Assembly: GCA_036676355.1 (NCBI GenBank) | Contig: JAKFDA010000054.1 | Span: 1 to 64,000, forward strand | Reading direction: 5' to 3' | Origin: ZC4RG42 sp036676355 | GTDB taxonomy: Bacteria; Pseudomonadota; Gammaproteobacteria; Burkholderiales; SG8-39 | DNA length: 64,000 nucleotides | In this document: positions 40,942 to 49,731 of the stretch, piece after piece | Layout: every line of letters begins with the position of its first letter | Position numbering within the stretch: position 1 is the stretch's first letter | Notes under the pieces: model-generated | What the model saw: the letters and a program-made list of their open reading frames with translations, nothing else | Database searches by the model: none | Told to the model about the DNA's origin: nothing | Position numbers and translations under genes: made by a program

Positions 40942-42219
40942 ATGAAGACGCATATCAAAAATGGTCGTGTGATCGACCCGAAGAGCGGCCTCGATACGGT
41001 GCAGGATTTGTATTTGGGCGATGGAAAAGTGCTCGCTTTCGACGCGCCGCCGACCGGTTTCAAGGCCGATCGCACCATCGATGCGACCGGCCTCATCGTC
41101 ATGCCGGGCCTGGTCGACCTGGCCGCCCGGCTGCGCGAACCGGGCTTCGAACACAAGGCGACCCTGCATTCGGAAATGCACGCGGCGATCGCCGGTGGCG
41201 TGACGAGCCTGGCCTGCCCGCCGGACACCGATCCGCCGCTGGATGAGCCCGGCTTGGTCGAGATGCTGAAGCACCGCGCGCGCGTACTCAACCTCGCGCA
41301 CGTATATCCCGTCGGCGCCCTCACGGCGAAGCTCGGAGGCGAACGCCTCACAGAGATGGCGGAATTGCGCGATGCCGGCTGTGTCGCCTACTCGCAGGCC
41401 GAGCGACAGATCGTCGATACAGAGGTGTTGTGGCGCGCGTTGCAATACGCAGCCACCTTCAATTTCGCCGTCTGGCTGCGACCCGAAGATCCCTATCTGG
41501 CTAAAACCGGCGTCGCGCATGACGGCGAAGTGGCGACGCGACTGGGCCTGCCCGGCATCCCGGCATTCGCGGAAACGATCGCGCTGGCCGGCTTGCTCCA
41601 ACTCGTGCGCGCCACCGGGACGCGCGTCCATCTATGCCGGCTGTCGACGGCCGATGCGGTCAATCTGGTGCGCGAAGCGAAGCGCGACGGCTTGCCGATC
41701 ACCTGCGACGTCGGCGTGCATCACTTGCATATGTCCGAGATGGATATCGGCTATTTCGACGCCCATTGCCATGTCGCGCCGCCCTTCCGCGCACTACGCG
41801 ATCGCGATGCCTTGCGTGCCGCGCTGCGCGAAGGCGTGATCGATGCCGTGTGTTCGGATCACACGCCGCTCGACGAGGACGTGAAACAGATCCCCTTCGA
41901 AGAATCCGAACCGGGCGCGACCGGACTGGAACTGTTGTTGCCCTTGACGCTGAAGTGGGCGCAGGAGTCGAAATTGCCGCTGGTGCAGGCGTTCGCGCGC
42001 GTCACCAGCGATGCGGCGCGGGTATTGAACATCGACGCTGGCCATCTGAGCGTGAATTCGATGGCGGACGTCTGCGTGTTCGACCCGGACGCGTGGCTCA
42101 AAGTGAGCCGCGAAACACTGAAGAGCCAGGGCAAGAACACGCCGTTCCTGGGATACGAGTTGCCCGGTGTGGTGCGCTACACCTTCGTCGCCGGTCATCT
42201 CTGCTACGAGGCGCGCTAA
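40942..42219 (+). CDS. pyrC': Inactive dihydroorotase-like protein (PyrC'/PyrX)
   Basis: 425 residues, amidohydrolase fold of the dihydroorotase family. The metal-binding HxH is replaced: 'VDLAARLREPG' has Ala61 and Arg63 where active enzymes have His. The HCED histidine is Arg180 ('LRPEDPYLA'), and the later HVS histidine is Arg233 ('CRLSTADA'). The Asp in 'SDHTPLDED' (Asp306) remains. This matches PyrC' of Pseudomonas, needed for ATCase assembly rather than catalysis. It is 12 bp after pyrB. Annotation pipelines would call it pyrC; a functional PyrC should exist elsewhere. Confidence 0.88.
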   Translation: MKTHIKNGRVIDPKSGLDTVQDLYLGDGKVLAFDAPPTGFKADRTIDATGLIVMPGLVDLAARLREPGFEHKATLHSEMHAAIAGGVTSLACPPDTDPPLDEPGLVEMLKHRARVLNLAHVYPVGALTAKLGGERLTEMAELRDAGCVAYSQAERQIVDTEVLWRALQYAATFNFAVWLRPEDPYLAKTGVAHDGEVATRLGLPGIPAFAETIALAGLLQLVRATGTRVHLCRLSTADAVNLVREAKRDGLPITCDVGVHHLHMSEMDIGYFDAHCHVAPPFRALRDRDALRAALREGVIDAVCSDHTPLDEDVKQIPFEESEPGATGLELLLPLTLKWAQESKLPLVQAFARVTSDAARVLNIDAGHLSVNSMADVCVFDPDAWLKVSRETLKSQGKNTPFLGYELPGVVRYTFVAGHLCYEAR

Positions 42220-42235
42220 CGCTGCGCAAAGCGGA

Positions 42236-42520
42236 TCAACGCTCCAGCAGGCGGTTCGGATCGATTTCGGTATCGGCGATTTCCACCAGTTTCGCCCGTG
42301 CCTGCAACCCCTTCGATACGCGCAGCTTGCTGCGCGGTAATCCTAGGCGCTGCGCCAGAAACTCGATCAGCGCTTCATTCGCCCGTCCTTCCAGCGGCGG
42401 GGCGGCGACGCGTACCTTCAGTCGCTCGCCGTGCAGTCCGCTGATCTCGGATCGCTTCGCACCCGGTTGCGCGTGCACCGCCACAACATAGCCGGTAGCG
42501 GTCTTGCTGAACCAGGTCAC
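42236..42520 (-). CDS. yggU: DUF167 / YggU family protein
   Basis: 94 residues from GTG. Family blocks 'VHAQPGAKRSEISGLHGERLKVRVAAPP' are recognisable in shortened form ('HAQPGAKRSEI', 'LKVRVAAPPLEGRANEALI'). Function unknown. Start overlaps the yggT stop by 4 bp. Convergent with pyrC', only 16 bp apart. Confidence 0.92.
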   Translation of the reverse strand: MTWFSKTATGYVVAVHAQPGAKRSEISGLHGERLKVRVAAPPLEGRANEALIEFLAQRLGLPRSKLRVSKGLQARAKLVEIADTEIDPNRLLER

Positions 42521-43071
42521 AGCGAAGTGAGCAGCATCGGCGTCAGATTGTCGAGCACGATCAATAGAATCTGCGCGACGATAATGACGAACAGCGGCGA
42601 CAGATCGATGCCGCCGATAGGCGGAACGACCCGGCGGAATACGCTGTAGAACGGGCGCGTGAGCGCATCGAACACGCCGCTGAATGGATTGTGCGGGCTG
42701 ACCCAGGACAGAATGGCGTGCACGATGGTGACCAGGATCACCAGATGCAGTAATGCGCGTGCAAGTTCGAACAGCGGAAGGATCAGGGCGACGCCGAGCG
42801 ACATGGTCCCGCTGATAAGCGCGAATAACAACAGCGTCTTGACGATCAGGGCGACCCAGCCCAGCATCAGCGTGGCGAGGTCCAACCCACCCAGGCCGGG
42901 GACCACGCGGCGCACCGGGCGCACCGCCCAGTCGGTCAGCGTAATGACGAATTGCCCCAGCGGATTGCGAAACGGCGCGCGACAGCTCTGCATCAGAAAA
43001 CGCAGCAATACCACGTACACGAACAGGCCGAATACGGTCTGAATGAGAAAGCTTGCGATCTGACTGAACAT
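42517..43071 (-). CDS. yggT: YggT family integral membrane protein
   Basis: 184 residues. Two YggT repeats, each a pair of helices with 'NPLGQFVITLTDWAVRPVRR' and 'NPFSGVFDALTRPFYSVFRR' motifs, about four to five membrane segments in all. Possible roles are in osmotic or division/plasmid phenotypes, but poorly known. ATG 43071 has an AAAAGGA ribosome site. It lies between proC and yggU in the usual proC-yggT-yggU run. Confidence 0.93.
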   Translation of the reverse strand: MFSQIASFLIQTVFGLFVYVVLLRFLMQSCRAPFRNPLGQFVITLTDWAVRPVRRVVPGLGGLDLATLMLGWVALIVKTLLLFALISGTMSLGVALILPLFELARALLHLVILVTIVHAILSWVSPHNPFSGVFDALTRPFYSVFRRVVPPIGGIDLSPLFVIIVAQILLIVLDNLTPMLLTSL

Positions 43072-43126
43072 GTAACTTGATCCTTTTCTTGATTGCGATG
43101 GTGCGCCGCTTTTGATCGCCGTGCGG

Positions 43127-43939
43127 CTAGTCGCTGCCCAATTCCTCACCCAACTCGATGGCGCGAATGCGCGCCGCGCTTACGGCCTGCACTATAGCGT
43201 TGGCCACTTCGTGCTGCTGGAGGACGGCGAGCGCGCGTTCCGTTGTGCCGCCCTTCGAGGTGACGCGTTCGCGCAGTAGCGACACCGGTTCCGCCGATTG
43301 CGCGGCGAGCTCGGTCGCCCCGCGCATAGTTTGCAGCACCAGTTCGCGTGCGGTTTGTGCGTCCAGCCCGGCTTCGATCGCGGCCTGCTGCATTGCTTCG
43401 ATGAAATAGAAGACATAAGCGGGACCGCTTCCCGACACCGCGGTGACCGCATCGAGCGCTTCTTCCTCGCGCACCCACACGACCTGGCCCACCGCTTCGA
43501 GAATGCGCTGTGCTTGATCGCGTTGCTCGACCGATACCGCTTCGCTCGCATACAGCCCGCTGATACCTTGCCCAATCAATGCAGGCGTATTCGGCATGCA
43601 GCGCGCGAGTCGATCATGCCCGCCAAGCCAGCGGGCGACATCGCGCAAGCGGATGCCGGCAGCGATGGAAAGGACCAGTTGATCGGAGAGTCGACCGCAC
43701 AGATCGGCGGTGACCGCACGTATCTGTTGCGGTTTGACCGCCAGCACGACGGTATCGTCAAGTGACGGCAACTGCTGAACCCTTTCGAAACAGGCGACGC
43801 CGAGCGATTCGGACAGACGCTGACGTACCGCCGGCACGGGGTCGACCACGCGCATGGCCCCGGCATCGAACCCCTTTGCCCGCATGCCGCCGATGAGAGC
43901 GGTCGCCATATTGCCGCCGCCGATGAAGGTGATGTTCAT
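43127..43939 (-). CDS. proC: Pyrroline-5-carboxylate reductase
   Basis: 270 residues. Last step of proline synthesis. NAD(P) loop 'ITFIGGGNMATALIGGM', and C-terminal 'TAVSGSGPAYVFYFIEAM' and 'TSKGGTTERALAVLQ' are diagnostic. Length is normal. It leads proC-yggT-yggU with a 55-bp gap to yggT. Confidence 0.97.
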   Translation of the reverse strand: MNITFIGGGNMATALIGGMRAKGFDAGAMRVVDPVPAVRQRLSESLGVACFERVQQLPSLDDTVVLAVKPQQIRAVTADLCGRLSDQLVLSIAAGIRLRDVARWLGGHDRLARCMPNTPALIGQGISGLYASEAVSVEQRDQAQRILEAVGQVVWVREEEALDAVTAVSGSGPAYVFYFIEAMQQAAIEAGLDAQTARELVLQTMRGATELAAQSAEPVSLLRERVTSKGGTTERALAVLQQHEVANAIVQAVSAARIRAIELGEELGSD

Positions 43940-44075
43940 GGTTGCTCAATGCCTGAATAAGTGAGAATGGCGATCGCAAATGGATTAAGCGATCCGGGCG
44001 CCGACGGACATAACGATACCCTGCCGCCGTTCACTCTTGCGATGCTGCGTGCCGCGAAATGCTGAACGGGTTTGC

Positions 44076-44801
44076 TCAACTCGGTTGCGCCGGGCGGGCG
44101 CCAAAAATCGCGGTGCCGACGCGGACCATCGTCGATCCGGCCGCAATCGCGATTTCGAAATCGTCGGACATGCCCATCGACAGTGTGTCCAGCGCGATGC
44201 CCTGATCTTGCAGAGAGTCGCGCAGTTGCGCCAGCGACGCGAAGCGCCGGCGCGTCAGCTCGCGGTCCGGCGTCGGCTCCGGAATCGCCATCAGGCCGCG
44301 CAGCCGCAGGCGCGGCAACGCAGCCACGGCACGCGAGAGTTCGGCCACCTCTTCGGGCGCCACGCCGCTCTTGCTGACCTCGCCGCTTATATTCACCTGC
44401 ACACACACGTTCAGTGGCTGCATGTCGGCCGGCCGTTGCGCCGACAAGCGCTCGGCCACCTTCAGACGATCGATCGAGTGTACCCAATCGAAGCGCTCGC
44501 CGATGGCGCGTGTCTTGTTGCTCTGTATCGGTCCGACGAAATGCCAGCAGATCCGCAAGTCCGCCAAGGCCGCCATTTTGTCGAGCGCTTCCTGCACGTA
44601 GCTCTCGCCGAAATCGCGTTGGCCGGCGGCATACGCTGCGCGCAGCGCGTCGGCGCCGTGGCCTTTACTGATCGCGACGAGAACTATGTCACGTGCATAT
44701 CCATCGGAAGCGGCGCGGGCCGCGTCAATGCGTGACTTCACAACTTGCAGCCGATTTTTCATTGTGTCCATAATCGACGCGCCCGCGCTTGGGGCGCTCA
44801 T
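44076..44801 (-). CDS. yggS: YggS-type PLP homeostasis protein
   Basis: 241 residues from ATG 44801; ATGs at 44771 and 44762 are alternatives. Single-domain fold III PLP-binding protein: 'LVAISKGHGADALRAAYAAG' holds the PLP Lys46, with 'FGESYVQEALDK', 'WHFVGPIQSNKTR' and 'LSMGMSDDFEIAIAAGSTMV' in parts. It maintains free PLP levels. Usually before proC; here 136 bp upstream of it. Divergent from pilT. Confidence 0.95.
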   Translation of the reverse strand: MSAPSAGASIMDTMKNRLQVVKSRIDAARAASDGYARDIVLVAISKGHGADALRAAYAAGQRDFGESYVQEALDKMAALADLRICWHFVGPIQSNKTRAIGERFDWVHSIDRLKVAERLSAQRPADMQPLNVCVQVNISGEVSKSGVAPEEVAELSRAVAALPRLRLRGLMAIPEPTPDRELTRRRFASLAQLRDSLQDQGIALDTLSMGMSDDFEIAIAAGSTMVRVGTAIFGARPAQPS

Positions 44802-44858
44802 TTCGGCGCTCGAGTCGCGTTATGCACGGCCACGAGGCTTCAAGGAAAAAAGAATTAT

Positions 44859-45902
44859 ATGGATATCTCCGAGCTACTCGCATTCGTCGTCAAGAACAAA
44901 GCCTCCGACCTGCACCTGTCCGCCGGCCTGCCGCCGATGATCCGCGTCCATGGCGATGTGCGGCGTATCAACCTGCCGCCGCTGGAGCACAAGGATGTGC
45001 ACGGCATGATTTACGACATCATGAATGACGCCCAGCGCAAGCATTACGAAGAAAATCTGGAGTGCGATTTTTCCTTCGCGATCGGCGGTCTGGCGCGCTT
45101 TCGCGTCAATGCCTTCGTTCAGCAGCGCGGCGCGGCGGCGGTCATGCGGACGATTCCGAGCAAGGTGCTGTCGCTCGAAGAGCTCAACGCGCCGAAGATT
45201 TTCGGCGAGATCGCGCAACAGCCGCGCGGCATCGTGCTGGTCACCGGACCGACCGGCTCGGGCAAGTCCACGACCCTCGCCGCCATGATCAACCAGATCA
45301 ACGACAACGATTATGGCCACATCCTCACCATCGAGGATCCGATCGAATTCGTGCATGAATCGAAAAAATGCCTGATCAACCAGCGTGAAGTCGGGCCGCA
45401 CACCCTGTCGTTTTCCAATGCGCTGCGCAGCGCGCTGCGTGAGGATCCGGACGTCATCCTGGTCGGCGAATTGCGCGATCTGGAAACCATTCGTCTTGCG
45501 TTGACAGGCGCCGAAACGGGCCACTTGGTATTCGGTACGCTGCACACCAGTTCGGCAGCCAAGACCATCGACCGGATCGTCGACGTGTTCCCCGCAGCCG
45601 AAAAAGAAATGGTGCGGGCGATGCTATCCGAGAGCCTCCGCGCGGTGATTTCGCAGACGCTGCTGAAAACCAAGGACGGCGCGAGCCGCGTCGCCGCGCA
45701 TGAAATCATGATCGGCACGCCGGCGATCCGGAACCTGATCCGCGAGAACAAGGTCGCGCAAATGTATTCCTCCATCCAGACGGGCCAGCAATACGGCATG
45801 CAGACGCTGGATCAGAACCTGCAGGAACTGGTTAAACGAAACGTCGTCAGCGTTGCCGAGGCGCGCAACAAGGCGGCGAACAAAGATAACTTCATGGGCT
45901 GA
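44859..45902 (+). CDS. pilT: Type IV pilus retraction ATPase PilT
   Basis: 347 residues. Hexameric motor that depolymerises the pilus. N-terminal PAS-like domain, Walker A GPTGSGKST (130-138), Asp box 'LTIEDPIEFVH', Walker B 'LRDLETIRLALTGAETGHLV' in parts, and the C-terminal AIRNLIRE motif required for retraction. AAGGA ribosome site upstream. Divergent from yggS. Works downstream of the Pil-Chp genes at 28.9-38.1 kb. Confidence 0.97.
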   Translation: MDISELLAFVVKNKASDLHLSAGLPPMIRVHGDVRRINLPPLEHKDVHGMIYDIMNDAQRKHYEENLECDFSFAIGGLARFRVNAFVQQRGAAAVMRTIPSKVLSLEELNAPKIFGEIAQQPRGIVLVTGPTGSGKSTTLAAMINQINDNDYGHILTIEDPIEFVHESKKCLINQREVGPHTLSFSNALRSALREDPDVILVGELRDLETIRLALTGAETGHLVFGTLHTSSAAKTIDRIVDVFPAAEKEMVRAMLSESLRAVISQTLLKTKDGASRVAAHEIMIGTPAIRNLIRENKVAQMYSSIQTGQQYGMQTLDQNLQELVKRNVVSVAEARNKAANKDNFMG

Positions 45903-46008
45903 CGCCTGGGGATGGATTGCGCCACCGCCCGAGGATTGCGGGCGGGCCAGACCAAGGGCGTCGGGCGACCGTCGCGACCCAGCTCGTAAGCCGGAAACAG
46001 GAAAATCG

Positions 46009-47148
46009 ATGGAACGCGAACAGGCAAGCAAATTCATTAACGACCTCCTGCGCCTGATGGTGAGCAAGAAGGCGTCCGACCTGTTCATTACGGTCGGGTT
46101 TCCTCCGGCCATCAAGCTCGACGGGCGCATGACGCCGGTATCGCAACAGCCGTTGTCGATGCAACATACGGTCGAACTTGTACGCGCGATCATGAACGAC
46201 CGGCAGGCAGCCGAGTTCGAGGCGACCAAGGAATGTCAGTTCGCCATCAGTCCGGGTGGCATCGGTCGTTTTCGCGTCAGCGCCTTCGTGCAGCAAGGCC
46301 ATGTCGGCATGGTGTTGCGCACCATCAATTCGGAAATCCCGACCATCGAAGGGCTGGGTCTGCCGTCCGTGCTCAAGGACCTTTCGTTGTCCAAGCGCGG
46401 ACTGGTGATCATGGTCGGTGCGACCGGCTCCGGCAAATCGACCTCGCTGGCGGCAATGATCGGCCATCGCAACGAGAACTCCTACGGCCATATCATCACC
46501 ATTGAAGACCCGGTCGAGTACGTCCATCCGCACCGGAATTGCCTCGTCACGCAGCGCGAAGTCGGCGTCGATACCGATTCGTGGGAAACCGCGCTGAAGA
46601 ACACGCTGCGTCAGGCGCCGGATGTGATTCTCATGGGTGAAGTCCGCGATCGCGAGACCATGGATTACGCCATTGCGTTCGCCGAAACGGGCCACCTCTG
46701 CATGGCGACCCTGCACGCGAACAGCGCCAACCAGGCGCTAGACCGCATCATCAACTTTTTCCCCGAGGAGCGCCGTTCGCAGCTGCTGATGGACCTGTCG
46801 CTCAACCTGCGCGGCATGGTTTCGCAACGGCTGATTCCGCTGCGCGAGGGCAAGGGGCGTGTCCCCGCAGTCGAAGTGATGCTGAACTCGCCGCTCATTG
46901 CGGATCTGGTTTTCAAAGGCGAGGTGCACGAGATCAAGGAGATCATGAAGCGCTCACGCGAACTCGGCATGCAGACCTTCGACCAGCATCTGTTCGATCT
47001 TTATGATACCGGCGTGATCAGCTATGAAGACGCGCTGCGCAATGCGGATTCGGTGAACGACCTGCGACTGCAGATCAAGCTGCACTCCACCGAAGCGAAG
47101 AACCGCGACATCACCAAGGGTATCGAACACCTCGATATCGTCAAATGA
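46009..47148 (+). CDS. pilU: Type IV pilus ATPase PilU
   Basis: 379 residues. PilT paralogue that assists PilT in forceful retraction. Walker A 'GATGSGKST', Asp box 'TIEDPVEYVHPH', His box 'CMATLHANSANQALDRIINF' in parts. It differs from PilT in lacking the AIRNLIRE motif. ATG 46009 chosen; the frame begins inside pilT. The 106-bp gap to pilT has a CCGCCCG/CGGGCGG hairpin (45925-45945) without a T-run. Confidence 0.95.
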   Translation: MEREQASKFINDLLRLMVSKKASDLFITVGFPPAIKLDGRMTPVSQQPLSMQHTVELVRAIMNDRQAAEFEATKECQFAISPGGIGRFRVSAFVQQGHVGMVLRTINSEIPTIEGLGLPSVLKDLSLSKRGLVIMVGATGSGKSTSLAAMIGHRNENSYGHIITIEDPVEYVHPHRNCLVTQREVGVDTDSWETALKNTLRQAPDVILMGEVRDRETMDYAIAFAETGHLCMATLHANSANQALDRIINFFPEERRSQLLMDLSLNLRGMVSQRLIPLREGKGRVPAVEVMLNSPLIADLVFKGEVHEIKEIMKRSRELGMQTFDQHLFDLYDTGVISYEDALRNADSVNDLRLQIKLHSTEAKNRDITKGIEHLDIVK

Positions 47149-47170
47149 GCCGAGAGCCGAGAGCGGACAG

Positions 47171-47228
47171 CGGAGAAGCGGAAAAGCGGAGAAGCGGAAA
47201 AGCGGAGAAGCGGAAAAGCGGAGAAGCG
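47171..47228. repeat. Short tandem repeat after pilU
   Basis: A 16-bp unit (CGGAGAAGCGGAAAAG) is present 3.6 times head to tail at 47171-47228; it can be viewed as an 8-bp CGGARAAG unit seven times. It lies between the stop codons of convergent pilU and the methyltransferase gene, 2 bp before the latter. Copy number is likely unstable between strains. Confidence 0.85.
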
Positions 47229-47230
47229 CG

Positions 47231-48442
47231 TTAGGCGGGTTTGTCGTGCTCGCGCTCATGCGAATCCAGCGCTGTCACATCCACCGCATCGGCCGGCTTG
47301 CGGCGCATCGAGCCCGCCACGATCCGATACTCGAACAGCCGACATTCCAGCGCGCCGTTGTACAGCGGCGTGCGTTTGCTGGCTTTCAGTCCGATGCGCT
47401 TGGGGAGCTGCATGTCGGCGCTGAAGAAGTAGCAACGCCAACCCGCGTAACGCGCCTTCAGCACGTCGCCGAGTTGCGGGTAGAACGCTTCCAGCGCATC
47501 GGTTTCGCCCAGACGTTTGCCATAGGGCGGATTGGTCACCAGCACGCCGTTCGCCGCCGGAGGCGGCAATTCCAGCACATTCGCCTGTTTCAACTGCACG
47601 TGCTGCTCCAGGCCCGCCGCCGCCAATGTCGCCTTGGTGGTTTTCAAGGCATCGCCGTACAGGTCGGCACCGAAAAATGGCACGGGGCTTTCGGTTCGCA
47701 CACGGGCTTGCGCGGCGTCGCGCACGGATTGCCAGGCTTTTGCATCGAAGGACTTCAGTTTTTCGAAGCCGAAGTGTCGACGTGATCCCGGTGCGATATT
47801 CAGCGCGATCTGGACGGCTTCCGCGAGCAATGTGCCGGAGCCGCACATCGGATCGAGCAGCGGCTCGTCGGCTTGCCAGCCGGTGAGCAGGATGATGCCG
47901 GCGGCCAGATTTTCCTTGAGCGGCGCCTCGCCCGGATCGCGACGATAGCCGCGTTTGTAAAGGGGTTCGCCCGACGTGTCGAGATAGAGGATGCACTGCC
48001 GCTCATCGAGAAAACCGGCAACGCGTATGCTCGGTGCGCGCGTATCGACATCGGGGCGGCTACCGACTTCGTCCCTGAAGCGGTCGCACACCGCATCCTT
48101 GATGCGCAGGGTGGCGAAATCCAGGCTCCGCAACGGCGAGCGGATCGCGTTCAGATCGACGCGGATGCTGTTGCGGACGTCGAAGTGTGTGTGCCATGCC
48201 ACCTCGCGCGCAATGGCATACACATCGTGTTCGGTCCGGTAGTCCGCCTGCGAGACCTGCAACAGAATCCGCGTCGCGGTACGGCTTTCGAGATTCGCGC
48301 GATAACAGACGCGCCAGTCGCCGCTGAACTTCACGCCACCGCCTACCGCTTCGATCTGCCCGGCTCCGATGGCTTGTAGTTCATGGGCCAGGACGGGTTC
48401 GAGCCCGCGTGGACAAGTGGCAAAGAAGGAATGCGTGGACAT
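47231..48442 (-). CDS. THUMP-domain 23S rRNA guanine-N2 methyltransferase (RlmL-like)
   Basis: 403 residues from ATG 48442. N-terminal THUMP RNA-binding domain ('FFATCPRGLEPVLAHELQAI'), then class I SAM methyltransferase with 'LLDPMCGSGTLLAEAVQIAL' and the catalytic NPPYG in 'VLVTNPPYGKRLG'. It corresponds to the N-terminal (RlmL) half of the enterobacterial RlmKL fusion that makes m2G2445. The RlmK half is missing, as in many non-enteric bacteria. Frame extends to 48496 without support. Confidence 0.9.
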   Translation of the reverse strand: MSTHSFFATCPRGLEPVLAHELQAIGAGQIEAVGGGVKFSGDWRVCYRANLESRTATRILLQVSQADYRTEHDVYAIAREVAWHTHFDVRNSIRVDLNAIRSPLRSLDFATLRIKDAVCDRFRDEVGSRPDVDTRAPSIRVAGFLDERQCILYLDTSGEPLYKRGYRRDPGEAPLKENLAAGIILLTGWQADEPLLDPMCGSGTLLAEAVQIALNIAPGSRRHFGFEKLKSFDAKAWQSVRDAAQARVRTESPVPFFGADLYGDALKTTKATLAAAGLEQHVQLKQANVLELPPPAANGVLVTNPPYGKRLGETDALEAFYPQLGDVLKARYAGWRCYFFSADMQLPKRIGLKASKRTPLYNGALECRLFEYRIVAGSMRRKPADAVDVTALDSHEREHDKPA

Positions 48443-48515
48443 CGGGAGGAATGGGCGTGCGAGGCGGGCAAGCCTAGCACAGCGTATCGCGGACACGGCG
48501 GCGCGAGTCCATAAA

Positions 48516-48539
48516 AAAGGCCGCCCGCAGGCGGCCTTT
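48516..48539 (-). terminator. Intrinsic terminator of the PEP-CTERM gene
   Basis: A 10-bp perfect stem (AAAGGCCGCC, 48516-48525, with 48530-48539) and a 4-base loop is followed on the minus strand by TTTTTT. It lies 17 bp after the stop codon. Confidence 0.9.
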
Positions 48540-48555
48540 CATCAAGGTGATGCTG

Positions 48556-49365
48556 TTACTTGTTACGGCGGCGCGAGAAACCGAGGGCGCCGAGGCCGAG
48601 ACCGAGCAGCGCAAGCATGCCGGGCTCGGGGATTTGCTGCGCGGTGATCGTGAAGAAGGTCTCCAGTGTGCTGGTCGCGTTTTCCTGGGTCAGGAAACCG
48701 ATACAACCGGCTGCGGCACCAACCGCCGCGCAAGCGTCCGCGGCTAACGGGCCAAGACCCACCGCATCGATCTGAACGGTGTACTCGAAGTCGTCGATGG
48801 TGAACTGAATCTGACCGAGTACACCGGGATTGCTGAGCACGAAGATGTCACGGCAGCCGTCGGGATTGTCCGCATCGCCGGATACGCCGCCTCCAGCGCA
48901 GACACCACCTACGCCACCGGCATTCGGCGTTTCGGCGAACAGGATTTCAAATTCCAGCGTCGGCGCGTCGAAGTCCGGACCGGGCGCGGGCAGAAGTGGC
49001 GTCAGTCGCAGCGCGTCGCTCAGTATCGCCGTGTCGAGCGAATTATCGAGTGCGATCGGGAAGTTGTTGTGCGTTAGCGGCACACCCGGGACCTGCGCGC
49101 CGTTGGTGTTGACCACCCCGATTACCGGACTGTCGGCGACCAGGCTGCTGGAATTGTTCGGACCCCAGCTCAGCGTGGTCGGCAATCCGAGTATCACGCC
49201 GGAATTACCGGAAGAATCGATGACGGTGCCGCCTTCACCGGTGAAAGCCGAGAATCCGGCTTCGTTGTTGTAAGTCCACTGTGTGATCAGTACCGCGTGG
49301 GCGGTTCCGATGGACAGGGCGCCCACGGTCAACGCGGCCGCCAGTTGTTTCAACATTCGCTTCAT
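48556..49365 (-). CDS. PEP-CTERM sorted secreted protein (THxN-type)
   Basis: 269 residues. Signal peptide (1-24, ending Thr-Ala-His-Ala) and C-terminal PEP-CTERM signal: Ile-Pro-Glu-Pro motif, hydrophobic stretch 'MLALLGLGLGALGF', then RRRNK. Such proteins are cut and sorted by exosortase (EpsH) to the cell surface or exopolysaccharide. 'LITQWTYNNEAGFSAFTG' resembles the THxN PEP-CTERM family. Four Cys in 'VCAGG' and 'ADACAAVGAAAGC' might form disulfides. A GGAGG ribosome site is 5 bp upstream. Exosortase is not in this window. It has its own sigma-54 promoter and terminator, so is monocistronic. Confidence 0.9.
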   Translation of the reverse strand: MKRMLKQLAAALTVGALSIGTAHAVLITQWTYNNEAGFSAFTGEGGTVIDSSGNSGVILGLPTTLSWGPNNSSSLVADSPVIGVVNTNGAQVPGVPLTHNNFPIALDNSLDTAILSDALRLTPLLPAPGPDFDAPTLEFEILFAETPNAGGVGGVCAGGGVSGDADNPDGCRDIFVLSNPGVLGQIQFTIDDFEYTVQIDAVGLGPLAADACAAVGAAAGCIGFLTQENATSTLETFFTITAQQIPEPGMLALLGLGLGALGFSRRRNK

Positions 49366-49441
49366 TCCATCCTCCGGTTAGTAAGTTCGAACCTTGAGTC
49401 CCCCCATGAGACTCGTCCGAGTACTTCTTGCGGTGGGGAAT

Positions 49442-49457
49442 TGCAGCGACCGTGCCG
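49442..49457 (-). promoter_or_regulatory. Sigma-54 promoter of the PEP-CTERM gene
   Basis: The minus strand reads CGGCACGGTCGCTGCA: GG and GC are exactly 10 bp apart, and only two of the non-N consensus positions differ. The predicted start site near 49431 leaves a 66-nt leader. PEP-CTERM genes in many genomes are controlled by the sigma-54 system PrsK/PrsR. Confidence 0.7.
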
Positions 49458-49478
49458 GCGTTGGAAAATTTCGTTATA

Positions 49479-49490
49479 TCAACACGTTGA
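49479..49490. promoter_or_regulatory. Palindrome upstream of the sigma-54 promoter
   Basis: TCAACACGTTGA is a 12-bp near-perfect dyad (TCAAC-N2-GTTGA) about 50 bp upstream of the predicted start site. It is a candidate site for the activator (a PrsR-like regulator). The rest of the 49491-49731 gap has only a short open frame without recognisable product. Confidence 0.4.
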
Positions 49491-49731
49491 GTGAATTTTT
49501 TCTATGAGAATCGATGCGCCGTCGGCATGTTGCGACGGGTCCGTAAACCAGACCGACACTGCTGGACCCGGAGCGAGCCCGGCCGCCCGCAGACGATCTG
49601 CGTCAAGCCGGCCAGGGCGCTTTCCGATGTGAGCAAGTCGGCACATGGGGGAACAAGGTCGGTCTTCGGCGGTTTTGGCGCCGTCATCGCTTGCGCCGCC
49701 CTGAAGGCGCCGTAAGAGCGGGCGACAATTT

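Noticed and set aside
45925..45945. Hairpin between pilT and pilU as a terminator
   Set aside because: A 7-bp GC stem with a 7-base loop is present, but the following bases contain no T-run, so it is not called as a terminator.
49491..49715. Plus-strand 74-codon frame upstream of the PEP-CTERM gene
   Set aside because: No ribosome site, no recognisable product, and it lies in a likely control region.
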